A stretch of DNA of 64,000 bases from DASSJF01 sp035280345 (GCA_035280345.1 DATEGA010000074.1:1-64000); one strand, 5' to 3'. Numbered from the stretch's first letter, positions 25,177 through 34,309 are shown. Notes: generated by a model not told the origin, from the sequence alone. Made by a program: numbers and translations.

Positions 25177-26100
25177 TCACGCCCGCGGCGGGTAGCGTGT
25201 CAACCAGTGCCGCGCGAGCTCGTCGCGCCGAGCGAACCACACATCCCCTCGTCGCCTGGCATAGTCGATAAACCGATCGAGTACCGTCGCGCGGCCCGCC
25301 CGCCCGGAGATGCGGCAGTGCAGCCCGATCGACATCATCTTCGGCGTCTGCGCGCCCTCGTCCCAAAGACGGTCGAGCGACACGGTGAGATACTGGTAAA
25401 AGTCGTCAGGCGTCCCGAATCCCGGCGCCGTAAAGTACCGCGCGTCATTGGTATCGGTCGCGTAGGGCACGACCAGCCAAGGCTTACCGAAGACCGTCAC
25501 GTAGTACGGCAGCTCGTCGTTGTACGCGTCCGAGTCGTAGATGAAGCCGCCTTCCTGCACGAGAAGGCCGCGCGTACGTTCGCTCGGACCGTAGCGGCAG
25601 TACCAGCCGATCGGGCGCTCGCCGACACAGCGCTGGATCGAGGCGATCGCGTTCTGAATTTCCCGCCGCTCCTCCGGCTCGCTCATCCGGAAGTGGTCGT
25701 TCCACCGGTAGCCGTGGCTGCACGGTTCGTGGTGCAATTCGCGCAGCGCCGGACCCAGTTCCGGATTCCGTTCGAGCGCCCGGCCGGAGGCGAAGAACGT
25801 GGTGCGCACGCCGTGCTTCGCGAACACGTCGAGGAGGCGCCAGACCCCCACCCGGCTGCCGTACTCGTAGTTGGACTCCGCGGCAAGGTCGCGGATGCCC
25901 TCGGGCACCGGGTAGCGGATGTCGCCGAAGGCCTCCGACGCCTTGTCGCCATCGGGAATGCTGCGCTCGGCGCCCTCTTCGTAGTTCACGACAATGTTGA
26001 CCGCAACACGCGCGCGTCCCGGCCACTCGATCGCCGGCGGAGTGCGGCCGTACCCGACAAAATCGCGACGCCGGCCGGCGCCGGCGAGCGGTTCGTTCAC
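25177..26100 (-). CDS. PuuE-type polysaccharide-deacetylase family hydrolase (allantoinase-like)
   Basis: A 307-residue carbohydrate-esterase-4 fold protein of the PuuE group. The N-terminal RDFVGYGRTPPAIEWPG and VNIVVNYEEGAERS closely follow metal-independent allantoinase PuuE, which opens the hydantoin ring of allantoin. Further segments are HHEPCSHGYRWNDH near 123 and SIGLHCRISGRAGR near 258. No uricase, allantoicase or ureide gene is nearby, so a different cyclic amide or acyl substrate is possible. The GTG start abuts a strong hairpin (26101-26125) that contains the only purine-rich candidate ribosome binding site. Confidence 0.83.
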   Translation of the reverse strand: MNEPLAGAGRRRDFVGYGRTPPAIEWPGRARVAVNIVVNYEEGAERSIPDGDKASEAFGDIRYPVPEGIRDLAAESNYEYGSRVGVWRLLDVFAKHGVRTTFFASGRALERNPELGPALRELHHEPCSHGYRWNDHFRMSEPEERREIQNAIASIQRCVGERPIGWYCRYGPSERTRGLLVQEGGFIYDSDAYNDELPYYVTVFGKPWLVVPYATDTNDARYFTAPGFGTPDDFYQYLTVSLDRLWDEGAQTPKMMSIGLHCRISGRAGRATVLDRFIDYARRRGDVWFARRDELARHWLTRYPPRA

Positions 26101-26125
26101 GGGCGGCCCCCTGTGGGGGCCGCCC
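26101..26125 (-). terminator. Perfect 11-bp hairpin between binding-protein stop and PuuE-like start
   Basis: GGGCGGCCCCC (26101-26111) pairs perfectly with GGGGGCCGCCC (26115-26125) with a three-base loop. On the minus strand it begins eight bases after the binding-protein TGA and ends directly against the GTG of the PuuE-like gene, so its descending arm contains the AGGGGG that would serve as the ribosome binding site. It could attenuate transcription or hide the downstream start. There is no T-tract. Confidence 0.75.
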
Positions 26126-26133
26126 GCCTCAGG

Positions 26134-27777
26134 TCAGGCTTTGTAGCGCACATCGTACCACTCCGGGTAGTAGTGATAGACGTCGTACCGCACGCCCGTC
26201 ACGGAGGCTTTTGCGCCGTCCACTGCGATCAGATTGTAGAGCGGCAGCGTCGCGGCCTGGTCCATGATCAGCATCTGGGCTTTCTGATACAGTGGCAGGC
26301 GCTCTTTCGCGTTCACGATCGCGCGGCCTTGATCAAGGAGGCCGTCGAGCGTGGGATTCCGGAAGTGGCCCATGTTCCAACCGCCGATATTCTTCGAGTG
26401 AAACTGCACCGTGAGAATATCCGGATCGATTCCGCGCCATTCCATGAAGGTCATGTTGCTCTTGCCCTGACGCGCGAGTTCCTCGGAGGCCGGCAGCGCC
26501 ATCGTCTGGATCTCCAGATCGATTCCCACAGCCCGCAGCATCCCCTGGATCGCCGTGAGCGCGGACACGGTTACGGGGTCGGACTTCACCGCGCAAACCA
26601 TCTTGCAGGCCTGGCCGTTCTTCGCCCTGACGCCGCCGGGCCCCGCCTTCCAGCCGCCTTCCTCCAGCACCTGACGCGCCTTCGGCGGATCGAAGCGGTA
26701 GAGTTTCTCAACCTCCGCGTTATAGCCCCACACGACCGGCTTCAGCGGACCGAACGCGACCGGCGAGATGCCGCCCGTGGCGATTCGCGCGACCACCTCT
26801 TTGTTGACCGCGAACTGCATGGCCCGTGCCACGGCGACGTCGTCGGTCGGGAACCTGGACCGGTTGATCAGGAACATCACAGGCTCGCCGGCGTACATGT
26901 TCTTGTACACCTGAAATCGGGGGTCGCTTTGGACGCTGTCCACGTTGATGCCGGGCACGCGGTAGATGAAGTCCGCTTCGCCGCTGCGCAGCGCGTTGAG
27001 CCGAGTCTGGTCTTCCATGATGATGCGAAAGACCAGCGTGTCGAGGTACGGGGCCGTCTTGTGTGCGACGAGATCGGATGTGTTCACGTACTTGTCGTTC
27101 CGAACGAGCGTCACGTGGTCGCCGCGCACCCATTCCTGGAACCGGTACGGGCCGGTGCCCACCGGGTTCGACCCGAAGTCCGCGCCGTACTTCTTTACGG
27201 CGGTCGGAGAAATGACGCCGAGCACTACGTCGTGCAGGTTGTTGAAAAACGGCGCGTAGGGCTCCTTGAACGTCATCTTGATCGTCTTGGCATCCACGAC
27301 CTGGCTCGACTGGTACGTGCCGATCTCGGAGAGACCGGTCTGCGACTTTGTGGCCGGATCAAGGATGCGGTCGAAGCTAAATTTGACCGCGTCGGCGTTG
27401 AACGGCGTGCCGTCGTGGAACGTGATCCCCTCGCGCAGGCGAAACGTCCACTCGCGCCCACCGTTCGAAACCTGCCAGCTGGTGGCGAGCCGTGGGTGCG
27501 CCCGTCCCTGTGTGTCGAGTTCGATCAGCGTCTCGACGACGTTCTTCAGGACGACAATCCCGGGAATGTACGTCGCCGCGGCCGGGTCGAGGCTGTTTGG
27601 TTCGAGGAACATGCACGCGGTCAACTTTCCGCCGCGGTAGTCGGCCGCGCTGACGGCCTGCCGCGCTCCGGTCAACCCGCGAACACCCGCGGCCGCCCAT
27701 CCGAGCGCCGCAGCGCCCCGAATCGCGGCTCGCCTGGTTAACCGCCCGCCCGTCCCCGCTCTCGATCCCTCGCTCAC
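26134..27777 (-). CDS. Family-5 solute-binding protein, Tat-exported (system 3)
   Basis: A 547-residue SBP_bac_5 protein with a twin-arginine signal (LTRRAAIRGAAALGWAAAG), no lipobox. Body motifs: EPNSLDPAAATYI, LRLREGITFHDGTPFN-type segment near 120, EPYAPFFNNLHDVVLG, and GTGPYRFQEW near 215. GTG at 27775-27777 is the chosen start because GGGGAGGG lies six bases upstream; an earlier in-frame ATG has no such site. Unlike the other modules, the binder gene comes after its two permeases, and a strong hairpin follows it. Confidence 0.91.
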   Translation of the reverse strand: MSEGSRAGTGGRLTRRAAIRGAAALGWAAAGVRGLTGARQAVSAADYRGGKLTACMFLEPNSLDPAAATYIPGIVVLKNVVETLIELDTQGRAHPRLATSWQVSNGGREWTFRLREGITFHDGTPFNADAVKFSFDRILDPATKSQTGLSEIGTYQSSQVVDAKTIKMTFKEPYAPFFNNLHDVVLGVISPTAVKKYGADFGSNPVGTGPYRFQEWVRGDHVTLVRNDKYVNTSDLVAHKTAPYLDTLVFRIIMEDQTRLNALRSGEADFIYRVPGINVDSVQSDPRFQVYKNMYAGEPVMFLINRSRFPTDDVAVARAMQFAVNKEVVARIATGGISPVAFGPLKPVVWGYNAEVEKLYRFDPPKARQVLEEGGWKAGPGGVRAKNGQACKMVCAVKSDPVTVSALTAIQGMLRAVGIDLEIQTMALPASEELARQGKSNMTFMEWRGIDPDILTVQFHSKNIGGWNMGHFRNPTLDGLLDQGRAIVNAKERLPLYQKAQMLIMDQAATLPLYNLIAVDGAKASVTGVRYDVYHYYPEWYDVRYKA

Positions 27778-27813
27778 GCCGGTCCCTCCCCGTGGGGCTC
27801 CCACCCCGGTTTT

Positions 27814-28710
27814 TTACTTCAACCTCGGATCCAACGCGTCGCGCAAGCCGTCGCCGAACAGGTTGATCGACATCACCGTCACCATGATCGCGAGACCGGG
27901 AAACACCATCATCCACGGCGCCTTCTCCATGTACACGCGCCCGTTGCTCAGCATGCTGCCCCACTCCGGCGTCGGGGGCTGCGCGCCCAAGCCGAGAAAG
28001 GACAACGCCGCTCCGGTGATGATCGCCGCGGCGACGCCGGTTGTCGCCAGCACCGTGATCGGCGCAAAAATGTTCGGCAGGATGTGCCGGATGAGGATCT
28101 GCACGGGCGCACAGCCCACGACGCGCGCCGCCTGCACGTAATCCGCCTCCTTGGTCGACAGCACGCTCGACTGCGCCACCCGCGTGAACTGCGGAATCGA
28201 CGCGATGCCGACGGCCACCATCAACGGCGTGATGCCGGACCCGAGCACGGCGACGATTGCCAGCGCCAGCAAAATGCTGGGAAAGGCCAGCATCACATCC
28301 ATCCACCGCATGATGAACGTGCCGGTCCAGCCCTCGTAGTAGCCGGCAATCAGCCCCAGCGCCACTCCGGCGGCCATCGCGATCGAGACGGCGATGAAGC
28401 CGACGCGCAGCGAGACTTGTCCGCCGAAGATCACCCGCGACAGCACGTCCCGGCCCTGCTCGTCCGTGCCGAACGGATGGGCGAACGCCGGCGCGCTCAG
28501 ATACGCGGCAAAATCCAGCGCGTTGGGCGGATATGGGGAGATCGCGGGGGCACAGAGCGCGGCCGCAAACACGAGCAACACGACGATGCCGCCGGCCAGC
28601 CCCGCACCATTTCGCCGCAGGCGCCTGATGAAAATCGCGAGCCGGCCGGCCGATCGGTGCGCCGGCCGCGACAGCGCCTGCTTTCCGGATGCTGCCAGAC
28701 CTGCGCTCAT
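27814..28710 (-). CDS. DppC-type permease (system 3)
   Basis: A 298-residue DppC permease: basic N-terminus IFIRRLRRNGAG before the first helix, FGTDEQGRDVLSRVIFGGQ near 79, EAA loop QAARVVGCAPVQILIRHILPN near 192, SFLGLGAQPPTPEWG near 240 and NLFGDGLRDALDPRLK at the end. ATG at 28708-28710, five bases after the DppB stop. The long open frame extending upstream to 29259 is an out-of-frame reading of the DppB gene. Confidence 0.92.
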   Translation of the reverse strand: MSAGLAASGKQALSRPAHRSAGRLAIFIRRLRRNGAGLAGGIVVLLVFAAALCAPAISPYPPNALDFAAYLSAPAFAHPFGTDEQGRDVLSRVIFGGQVSLRVGFIAVSIAMAAGVALGLIAGYYEGWTGTFIMRWMDVMLAFPSILLALAIVAVLGSGITPLMVAVGIASIPQFTRVAQSSVLSTKEADYVQAARVVGCAPVQILIRHILPNIFAPITVLATTGVAAAIITGAALSFLGLGAQPPTPEWGSMLSNGRVYMEKAPWMMVFPGLAIMVTVMSINLFGDGLRDALDPRLK

Positions 28711-28715
28711 CACGC

Positions 28716-29645
28716 CTACTGGTAGTGGATCCGGGGATCGAACCACGCATACGACACATCGATCACGAGATTGAGCAGGACGTACGTCAGCGCCGCCAGC
28801 ATCACGACTCCCTGGACCAGGAAGTAGTCCTTGTACAGGACGGCGTCGACCGCGAGCCGGCCGATGCCCTGACGGGCGAACACCGTCTCGACAACCACTG
28901 TGCCGCCGAGCAGCCGGCCCGCGTGGAGACCGATCAGCGTGATAATCGGAATCATCGCCGCCTTGAGGACGTGGCGGAAGATGACGGTGCGCTCGCTCAA
29001 TCCCTTCGCATGCGCGATCAGCACGTACTCGCGGCGCAGTACTTCGAGGACGCTCGATCGCACCATCCGCGCGATAAAAGCCGCGGCGTCGTAGCCGAGG
29101 GCGACCGCGGGAAGCACGAGCGCCTTCCAGCCGAGCCCGCCGACGATGGGCACCCATCGCAGGCGCACCGCGAACAGATAGATCAAGAGCAGACCCGACC
29201 AGAAGATCGGAATCGAAAGGCCGCCGAGCGAGAAGATCATCGCGGCGTTGTCGATCCACGTGTTGTGGCGCACTGCGGCCATAAGCCCAAGGCCGCCGCC
29301 AACCACAACCGCGAACAGCAGCGCGGCCCCCGCGAGCTCGAGCGTTGCGGGATACTGCTCGAGCACCGAAGTCGTGACCGGCCGGTTGGTGTAAAACGAA
29401 CGCCCCAGATCCCCCACCGCCGCGCGGCCCACGAACCCGGCGTACTGCACGGCAAGCGGACGATCGAGCCCGAGTTGGTGGCGGATGCGCGCTTCCTGCT
29501 CCGGCGTGATGGCGGCGGACTCTCGCACCGCGATGAGGCGCACGAGATCGCCCGGCACGGCGTGCAGGATGCCGAAGACCAAGACGGACACCCCGAGCAA
29601 AATCGGCAAGGTCGCCAGCAGCCGGCGGAGAATGTACGCTCCCAT
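28716..29645 (-). CDS. DppB-type permease (system 3)
   Basis: A 309-residue DppB permease: YILRRLLATLPILLGVSVLVFG at the N-terminus, HQLGLDRPLAVQYAGF in the first loop, EAA loop IAHAKGLSERTVIFRHVLKAA near 210, ETVFARQGIGRLAVDAV near 255 and DVSYAWFDPRIHYQ at the end. The ATG at 29643-29645 lies 19 bases after the Gfo/Idh gene, and the transporter thus sits in the middle of a metabolic run rather than at its head. Confidence 0.92.
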   Translation of the reverse strand: MGAYILRRLLATLPILLGVSVLVFGILHAVPGDLVRLIAVRESAAITPEQEARIRHQLGLDRPLAVQYAGFVGRAAVGDLGRSFYTNRPVTTSVLEQYPATLELAGAALLFAVVVGGGLGLMAAVRHNTWIDNAAMIFSLGGLSIPIFWSGLLLIYLFAVRLRWVPIVGGLGWKALVLPAVALGYDAAAFIARMVRSSVLEVLRREYVLIAHAKGLSERTVIFRHVLKAAMIPIITLIGLHAGRLLGGTVVVETVFARQGIGRLAVDAVLYKDYFLVQGVVMLAALTYVLLNLVIDVSYAWFDPRIHYQ

Positions 29646-29664
29646 CGCGCGCCGCCCGCGGGCC

Positions 29665-30786
29665 CTAGGCCGGACCGACGTCGACCCAGCGCCGCTTGTC
29701 GAGGGACGTGCGGATCGCCGCGACGACGCGTTGCGCGGCCAGGCCGTCGTCGAAGGTTGGACCGGTCGCGCGGCCGTTCCGGACGTCGCTGATAAAGCCG
29801 GCGTCGAGCCGGGTGTTGTAGTGCGCCAGGAGGCCGAGCGGCATCCAGCCCGCGCTGTCCTCCGGATCCGGGGGCGCGGCGAACTCGAGCAGCACCCGCG
29901 GCTCCGCCTCTGCGATCGTCGAGGCGAGGAGCCGCTCAGTCCGGCGCGTGGTAGGGTCAAGCTGCCAGGCGAGCGAGCCGGTACGGCCGTACACGCGCAG
30001 TCCACCCCCGCCGATGGGAAGCGACGCCCACCCAGCTTTGAACAGCGCCTGTCCACCGTTCTCGTAGACCGCGATCCACGCCGAAATATCGTCCACGTCG
30101 ACGACGGAGTGTCCGTCCATCGGGGGCCGCTTCGGCACCGTGGTCAGTCCGTGAGCGACTACCCGCGTCACCGGCCCGCCGAGCCACAGGGCCAAATCGA
30201 TACTGTGCACCCCGTACTCGACGAAAACGCCGCCGTTGGCGCGGGCACGACGCATCTTCCAGTGGAGCGGCTTCTCCGGGTCGACGAACTGAGCATTCAC
30301 CACCGAGCTCTCAAACGCCACCACTTCGCCGACGTAGCCTTCGTCGATCAATGTTTTCATCCGAGAGACGACGGGTGAACAACGGAACAGAAACCCCATC
30401 TTGCCGACTCGCTCCCGGGCGTGGAGTGCCGCCACCATCTCTTCCGCTTCCGCGACGGAATATGCAAGCGGCTTCTCGCACAGAACGTGTGCATTGGCTT
30501 CAATGAGCCGCATGACGACGTTGTGGTGTACGTCTGTCGGAGTGGCGACGACGGCGGCGTCGAGGGACTCCACGTTCCGCAGCATCGACTCGACGTCGGC
30601 GAAGACCGCGGGCACGCGGTAGCGTGCCGCCGCCGGTTCAAGCAGATCGGTGCGCGGATCGACGAGAGCCACGACGTCAACCCCCTCATACGCGGTGAGC
30701 GCGGGAAGGTGGGCCCGCACGCCCCAGGCGCCGGCACCGACAATCGCGAGGCGAAGCCGTGAGCTCCTTATGGTCGTGTCCCCCAA
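29665..30786 (-). CDS. Gfo/Idh/MocA family NAD(P)-dependent oxidoreductase
   Basis: A 373-residue dehydrogenase of the glucose-fructose oxidoreductase/inositol dehydrogenase family. The Rossmann motif VGAGAWG is near residue 17, then DAAVVATPTDVHH, the catalytic CEKPLA near 100 and a C-terminal alpha/beta domain with EYGVHSIDLALW. Substrates in the family are sugars, inositols and related polyols. The TTG at 30784-30786 is the only start I can place before the Rossmann fold and lacks a good ribosome binding site, so the exact start is uncertain. It lies between the aldo/keto reductase and permease genes. Confidence 0.87.
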   Translation of the reverse strand: MGDTTIRSSRLRLAIVGAGAWGVRAHLPALTAYEGVDVVALVDPRTDLLEPAAARYRVPAVFADVESMLRNVESLDAAVVATPTDVHHNVVMRLIEANAHVLCEKPLAYSVAEAEEMVAALHARERVGKMGFLFRCSPVVSRMKTLIDEGYVGEVVAFESSVVNAQFVDPEKPLHWKMRRARANGGVFVEYGVHSIDLALWLGGPVTRVVAHGLTTVPKRPPMDGHSVVDVDDISAWIAVYENGGQALFKAGWASLPIGGGGLRVYGRTGSLAWQLDPTTRRTERLLASTIAEAEPRVLLEFAAPPDPEDSAGWMPLGLLAHYNTRLDAGFISDVRNGRATGPTFDDGLAAQRVVAAIRTSLDKRRWVDVGPA

Positions 30787-30822
30787 ACGAAATTGACGGC
30801 GCCGAACGGTCTCGCGTTACTC

Positions 30823-31809
30823 CTAGACGCCCGCGTGCCGAATGGCCGCCTCCATCTCGTCGAGTTCCCCCTGGCCCAGGATGATGTCCCTAGCCGGCAA
30901 CCACCCATCGAGCTGCTCCGGCCGCCGCGCCCCGCAGATCGCACCCGTGACGCCGGGCCGGGACAGCACCCACGCCACGGCGAGCGGCGGCAGCTCCATG
31001 CGCAGACGTTGCGCCAGCTGCCGCAACAGATCAACGAAATTCAGATTCGCCGACAGCGCCGGCTCCTGGAACCTGGGCAGGCTTCGGCGCCGGTCGTCTT
31101 CCGTCAGGCCGGCCAGCCGCGCCCGGTCGATAGCACCGGCCAGCAATCCGGTCGCGAGCGGTCCGTACGTGATCACGCCCGTGCCGTGGGCGGCGCACCA
31201 CGGAATCACTTCCGACAGCGCCGCACGGTTGATCAGATTGAGAGGCACTTGCTGAGAGTCGACGTGGCGGATCTTCTCGCAGCGCTCGAGCAGACCGACG
31301 TCGAAGTTGGAGACACCGCTCCACCGCACTTTACCTTCCTCGATCAACTCGACCATCGTGCTCCACGAGTCTTCCACAGCCGTTCCCGTGACGTTGTCCG
31401 GCCAGTGAAACTGATACAAGTCGATCCGCTCGACGCCGAGACGCAGAAGGCTCTGCTCGCACTCCGCGCGGATGGACGCCGGCCGCAGGTTGCGGGTCAC
31501 CGCGTCGAACGCGGCCGGTCCGCCGCCGGCCGGCCACGTCAGCCCGCATTTGGTAAAGATGTACACGTCCTTGCCGGGCGTCCAAGACCGCAAGGCGCGG
31601 CCGGTGACTTCTTCGGAGTGGCCCATCCCGTAGATCGGCGCGGTGTCGATCCAGTTGATCCCGGACTCAATTGCATGGCGGATCGTGCGGATGGACTCTT
31701 GATCGTCGGCGGGCCCCAACCCGAGGCCGCCCTCGCCGCTGAACACCCACGACCCCAAGCCCAACACGGTGATCTCCGGTCCTTCACGTCCGAGCCGCCG
31801 GGTCTGCAC
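30823..31809 (-). CDS. Aldo/keto reductase
   Basis: A 328-residue NADPH-dependent (beta/alpha)8 oxidoreductase with the full catalytic tetrad in context: DTAPIYGMG (Asp55, Tyr60), TKCGL (Lys87) and YQFHWPD (His135). VSNFD and GAICGARRPEQL, the cofactor-binding end, are also present. The GTG at 31807-31809 has GGAGG eight bases upstream. It lies 29 bases after the FAD oxidoreductase and upstream of the Gfo/Idh gene; two successive redox steps on a sugar-like or polyol substrate would fit this context (inference). Confidence 0.92.
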   Translation of the reverse strand: MQTRRLGREGPEITVLGLGSWVFSGEGGLGLGPADDQESIRTIRHAIESGINWIDTAPIYGMGHSEEVTGRALRSWTPGKDVYIFTKCGLTWPAGGGPAAFDAVTRNLRPASIRAECEQSLLRLGVERIDLYQFHWPDNVTGTAVEDSWSTMVELIEEGKVRWSGVSNFDVGLLERCEKIRHVDSQQVPLNLINRAALSEVIPWCAAHGTGVITYGPLATGLLAGAIDRARLAGLTEDDRRRSLPRFQEPALSANLNFVDLLRQLAQRLRMELPPLAVAWVLSRPGVTGAICGARRPEQLDGWLPARDIILGQGELDEMEAAIRHAGV

Positions 31810-31838
31810 GAACTCTGCCTCCGGTAGATGCTTCGAGT

Positions 31839-33392
31839 CTAGCGTGGCGCCTCGGCCAACTTGTCGGCGAGGATCGCCTGCGCCGCGTTGTGGCCGGGCG
31901 CACCAGTCACTTCACCGCCGGGATGCGTACCGCCGCCGCACAGGTACAGGTCCCGGATCGGCGTCCGATAATGCGCCCAGCCCGGCATCGGCCGGCTCGC
32001 GAAGAACTGGCTGGGCACGATGTCGAGATGCCGGATGTTGCCGTCCGTCAGGCCGACGCGCTCCTCGAGGTCTTGCGGCGTGAACAGCTTGTAGTCGACC
32101 AGGCAGTCGCGGATGTCCGGCGCGTACTTGGCCAGCGTGTCGATGACGTGTTCGGTGATTTCCTCGCGCCGCTCGTCCCACGTCCCTTCAGCGAGGTGCA
32201 CGGGCGCGTAGGATGCCCAGATCGACATCACGTGCTTCCCAAGCGGCGCCATCGTCGGATCGTAACCGGACGGGATCTGAATATCCAGGACGGGTCCGCG
32301 CGGCGACCGCCCGTGCTTCGCGTCGTCCCAGGCCTGCATGAAGTACTCGACGGACGGCGAGATCTTTGTGTAGGCGAGGTATTTCACGTCGAAGTCGCCG
32401 AGGAAGTAGCGAGAGAGATCAGGCAGCCGGCCGAGCGCCGCGTGAAACTTGAAGTACGCGGCATTGGTCTTCAGCCGCTCGACGCGCCTGCGGAAGTCAC
32501 TAGGGAGATGCTTTTCGTCGAGGAGTCGCAGGAACGTACGCTTCGGGTCGGCATTCGACACGACCGTCTTTGCACGGACCTCTTCACCGTCTGCGAGGCG
32601 CACGCCGACCGTGACGCCGTCCCGCACCACAATCTCCGAAATGGCGGCTCCCGTCCGGATCGTCGCACCCGCAGCTCGCGCCGATGCTGCCATCGCCTCC
32701 GTGATGGCTCCCATCCCGCCGCGGACGATACCGGTGTTCTCGTGTGGGGTCAGCGCGCTCGACCGAATGTAGCCGAAGGACCACGCGCTGCCCGGAGCCG
32801 TTGCGTCGCCGGCGTCGTGCGCGTGAATGAACGCGCCGCGAATCGCTTCGTCCTCGAAAAACTCCGTGACCACGTCCACGACGCTCGCGGTCAGCAAGTA
32901 GTCGAAGAACGTGCGGTCCTCCGAAGTGCCTTGTCTCGCCGCGAGATCAGCCAGCGTCGGCGGCGACGTCAGAAAATACGGGTAAATCAGCTCGGCGGCG
33001 CGGTCCCAGAACGCGACCCACCGCGGATATGCCTCGGCGTCCCGCTTGGAGAAGCGCCCGATCCAGTCCTGAGTCCGTTGGACGCTGTCCCACGTCATCA
33101 GCACACGGCCGTCCGGGTACAGGACGGTTTTCAGTGGATCGAGCGGGGAGACATGGAACCCGTACCGGCGCAGTTCGAGATCTTCGATGACCTTCGCTTG
33201 AAGCAGGTAGCAGTAGTACGAGCACGCGGAAAACCGGTACCCGGGAAACAACTCCTCCGTCACGCACGCGCCGCCGATGATGTCACGGCGTTCAAGCACG
33301 AGGACGTTCAGCCCCGCTTTGGCAAGATACGCGGCACACACCAGCCCGTTGTGCCCCGCGCCTACGATCACGACGTCGCGCTGATCGCTCAT
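31839..33392 (-). CDS. FAD-dependent oxidoreductase, phytoene-desaturase-like
   Basis: A 517-residue flavoprotein of the COG1233/PYROXD2 type. The dinucleotide-binding GAGHNGL is at 11-17, followed by VLERRDIIGGACVTEELFPGYRFS, and a C-terminal FAD motif is YLCGGGTHPGGEVTGAPG near 485. Carotenoid genes are absent, so a carotenoid role is unlikely; the family also includes poorly characterised amine or fatty-acyl oxidoreductases. ATG 33390-33392 is chosen; a GTG two codons earlier is in frame. First gene of the minus-strand run, divergent from the GntR gene, with which it shares a 146-base control region. Confidence 0.87.
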   Translation of the reverse strand: MSDQRDVVIVGAGHNGLVCAAYLAKAGLNVLVLERRDIIGGACVTEELFPGYRFSACSYYCYLLQAKVIEDLELRRYGFHVSPLDPLKTVLYPDGRVLMTWDSVQRTQDWIGRFSKRDAEAYPRWVAFWDRAAELIYPYFLTSPPTLADLAARQGTSEDRTFFDYLLTASVVDVVTEFFEDEAIRGAFIHAHDAGDATAPGSAWSFGYIRSSALTPHENTGIVRGGMGAITEAMAASARAAGATIRTGAAISEIVVRDGVTVGVRLADGEEVRAKTVVSNADPKRTFLRLLDEKHLPSDFRRRVERLKTNAAYFKFHAALGRLPDLSRYFLGDFDVKYLAYTKISPSVEYFMQAWDDAKHGRSPRGPVLDIQIPSGYDPTMAPLGKHVMSIWASYAPVHLAEGTWDERREEITEHVIDTLAKYAPDIRDCLVDYKLFTPQDLEERVGLTDGNIRHLDIVPSQFFASRPMPGWAHYRTPIRDLYLCGGGTHPGGEVTGAPGHNAAQAILADKLAEAPR

Positions 33393-33434
33393 AGACACCC
33401 ATTTCCGGGAACGTCCACCGGCCCCTCGCGGCTC

Positions 33435-33452
33435 GTCGCCAGCGGTGGCGAC
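33435..33452. promoter_or_regulatory. 7-bp inverted repeat upstream of the FAD oxidoreductase gene
   Basis: GTCGCCA (33435-33441) and TGGCGAC (33446-33452) with a four-base spacer lie 43 bases upstream of the minus-strand gene. It may form a hairpin in its leader or act as a second operator next to the 33482 palindrome. Only symmetry supports it. Confidence 0.35.
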
Positions 33453-33481
33453 AGGTCGCGGCGGTCGGATTGTCGAATGTT

Positions 33482-33495
33482 AACTGTCGACAGTT
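33482..33495. promoter_or_regulatory. Perfect 14-bp palindrome, candidate GntR/FCD operator
   Basis: AACTGTCGACAGTT is fully self-complementary and lies in the gap between the FAD oxidoreductase and GntR genes. FadR-subfamily GntR regulators bind short palindromes of the form TnGTnnnACnA; the core TGTCGACA has the expected GT...AC spacing. Its position fits autoregulation and control of the divergent operon. Confidence 0.6.
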
Positions 33496-33538
33496 CTCTC
33501 ACCTGCCTAATGTCTGGAGTTGGGGTGACATCGAGACG

Positions 33539-34243
33539 TTGAAAAACACCCTGGCTGAAGCGTCGCGCCCTCTGTCGCGGCGCCTGTTCGTTGACGACGT
33601 CCGAGATGCGCTTGTCGAGGCCATCCTCGCCGGGAAGTTCGCGCCCGGGGAACGCATCGTCGAAGCGAATGTGGCCCGAGAGCTGGATGTGAGCCGCGGT
33701 CCCGTGCGGGAGGCGTTTCGTGAACTCGCCGAGCAGGGCCTCCTCGTCCTGAGCGCGCACCGCGGGGCGCGGGTGTCGGCCCTCGCGGGTGCCGACGCGT
33801 ACGAAGTCTACAGCCTCATGGCCGTGACCGAGCACCTGGCGTTCCGGCTGCTAAAACGAAGGCTGTCGCCGTCCCTCTTAGTGGAACTGCGCAGCGCCGT
33901 GCTCGCCATGAGTGTGGCGGCGGAGCGGCACGACGTCTTGGGGGTCGCCCGGGCGGATCTGCAGTTCAACGACGTGCTCTTTCGTCACGTGGCACACGGA
34001 CGTCTCAAACATCTGTGGCAGCGCTTCAAGTTCCAAAGCTATCTCCTCGTCAGGGACTATGCGACGGCGGTGTACCCGTCGTTGACCGCGATGGTCACAC
34101 ATCACGCCAAAATGGTCGACCTGCTCGAGACGGCCGACTGGGACCAGTTGTTCACCTACCTGCACCACAACGACCAACGGATCGAAGCCCACTTCCGGGA
34201 ATGGACTGGCGCGGCGCCCGGCTCGCCTCCGGCCGCCCTATAA
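33539..34243 (+). CDS. GntR family transcriptional regulator, FadR/FCD subfamily
   Basis: A 234-residue DNA-binding regulator: winged helix-turn-helix over about residues 15-80 (LVEAILAGKFAPGERIVEAN, then DVSRGPVREAFRELAEQGLL) and an all-helical FCD ligand domain from about 90 with the metal-site pattern DLQFNDVLFRH and, near the end, HHAKMVDLL and HNDQRIEAH. FCD regulators usually sense organic acids or sugar acids. TTG at 33539 is chosen: a start at 33470 would put the 33482 palindrome inside the gene. It is divergent from the FAD oxidoreductase operon and 66 bases ahead of a binding-protein operon, so it may control both. Confidence 0.88.
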   Translation: MKNTLAEASRPLSRRLFVDDVRDALVEAILAGKFAPGERIVEANVARELDVSRGPVREAFRELAEQGLLVLSAHRGARVSALAGADAYEVYSLMAVTEHLAFRLLKRRLSPSLLVELRSAVLAMSVAAERHDVLGVARADLQFNDVLFRHVAHGRLKHLWQRFKFQSYLLVRDYATAVYPSLTAMVTHHAKMVDLLETADWDQLFTYLHHNDQRIEAHFREWTGAAPGSPPAAL

Positions 34244-34309
34244 CGGGTCTTGCATGGCGGCCGGCACCGTGAACGGCGAACGGCCGCTCCAACACCTTAG
34301 GGAGGGAAG

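Noticed and set aside
24676..27741. Plus-strand open frame of about 1021 codons
   Set aside because: Antisense to SDR, PuuE-like and binding-protein genes; a high-GC artefact with no domain.
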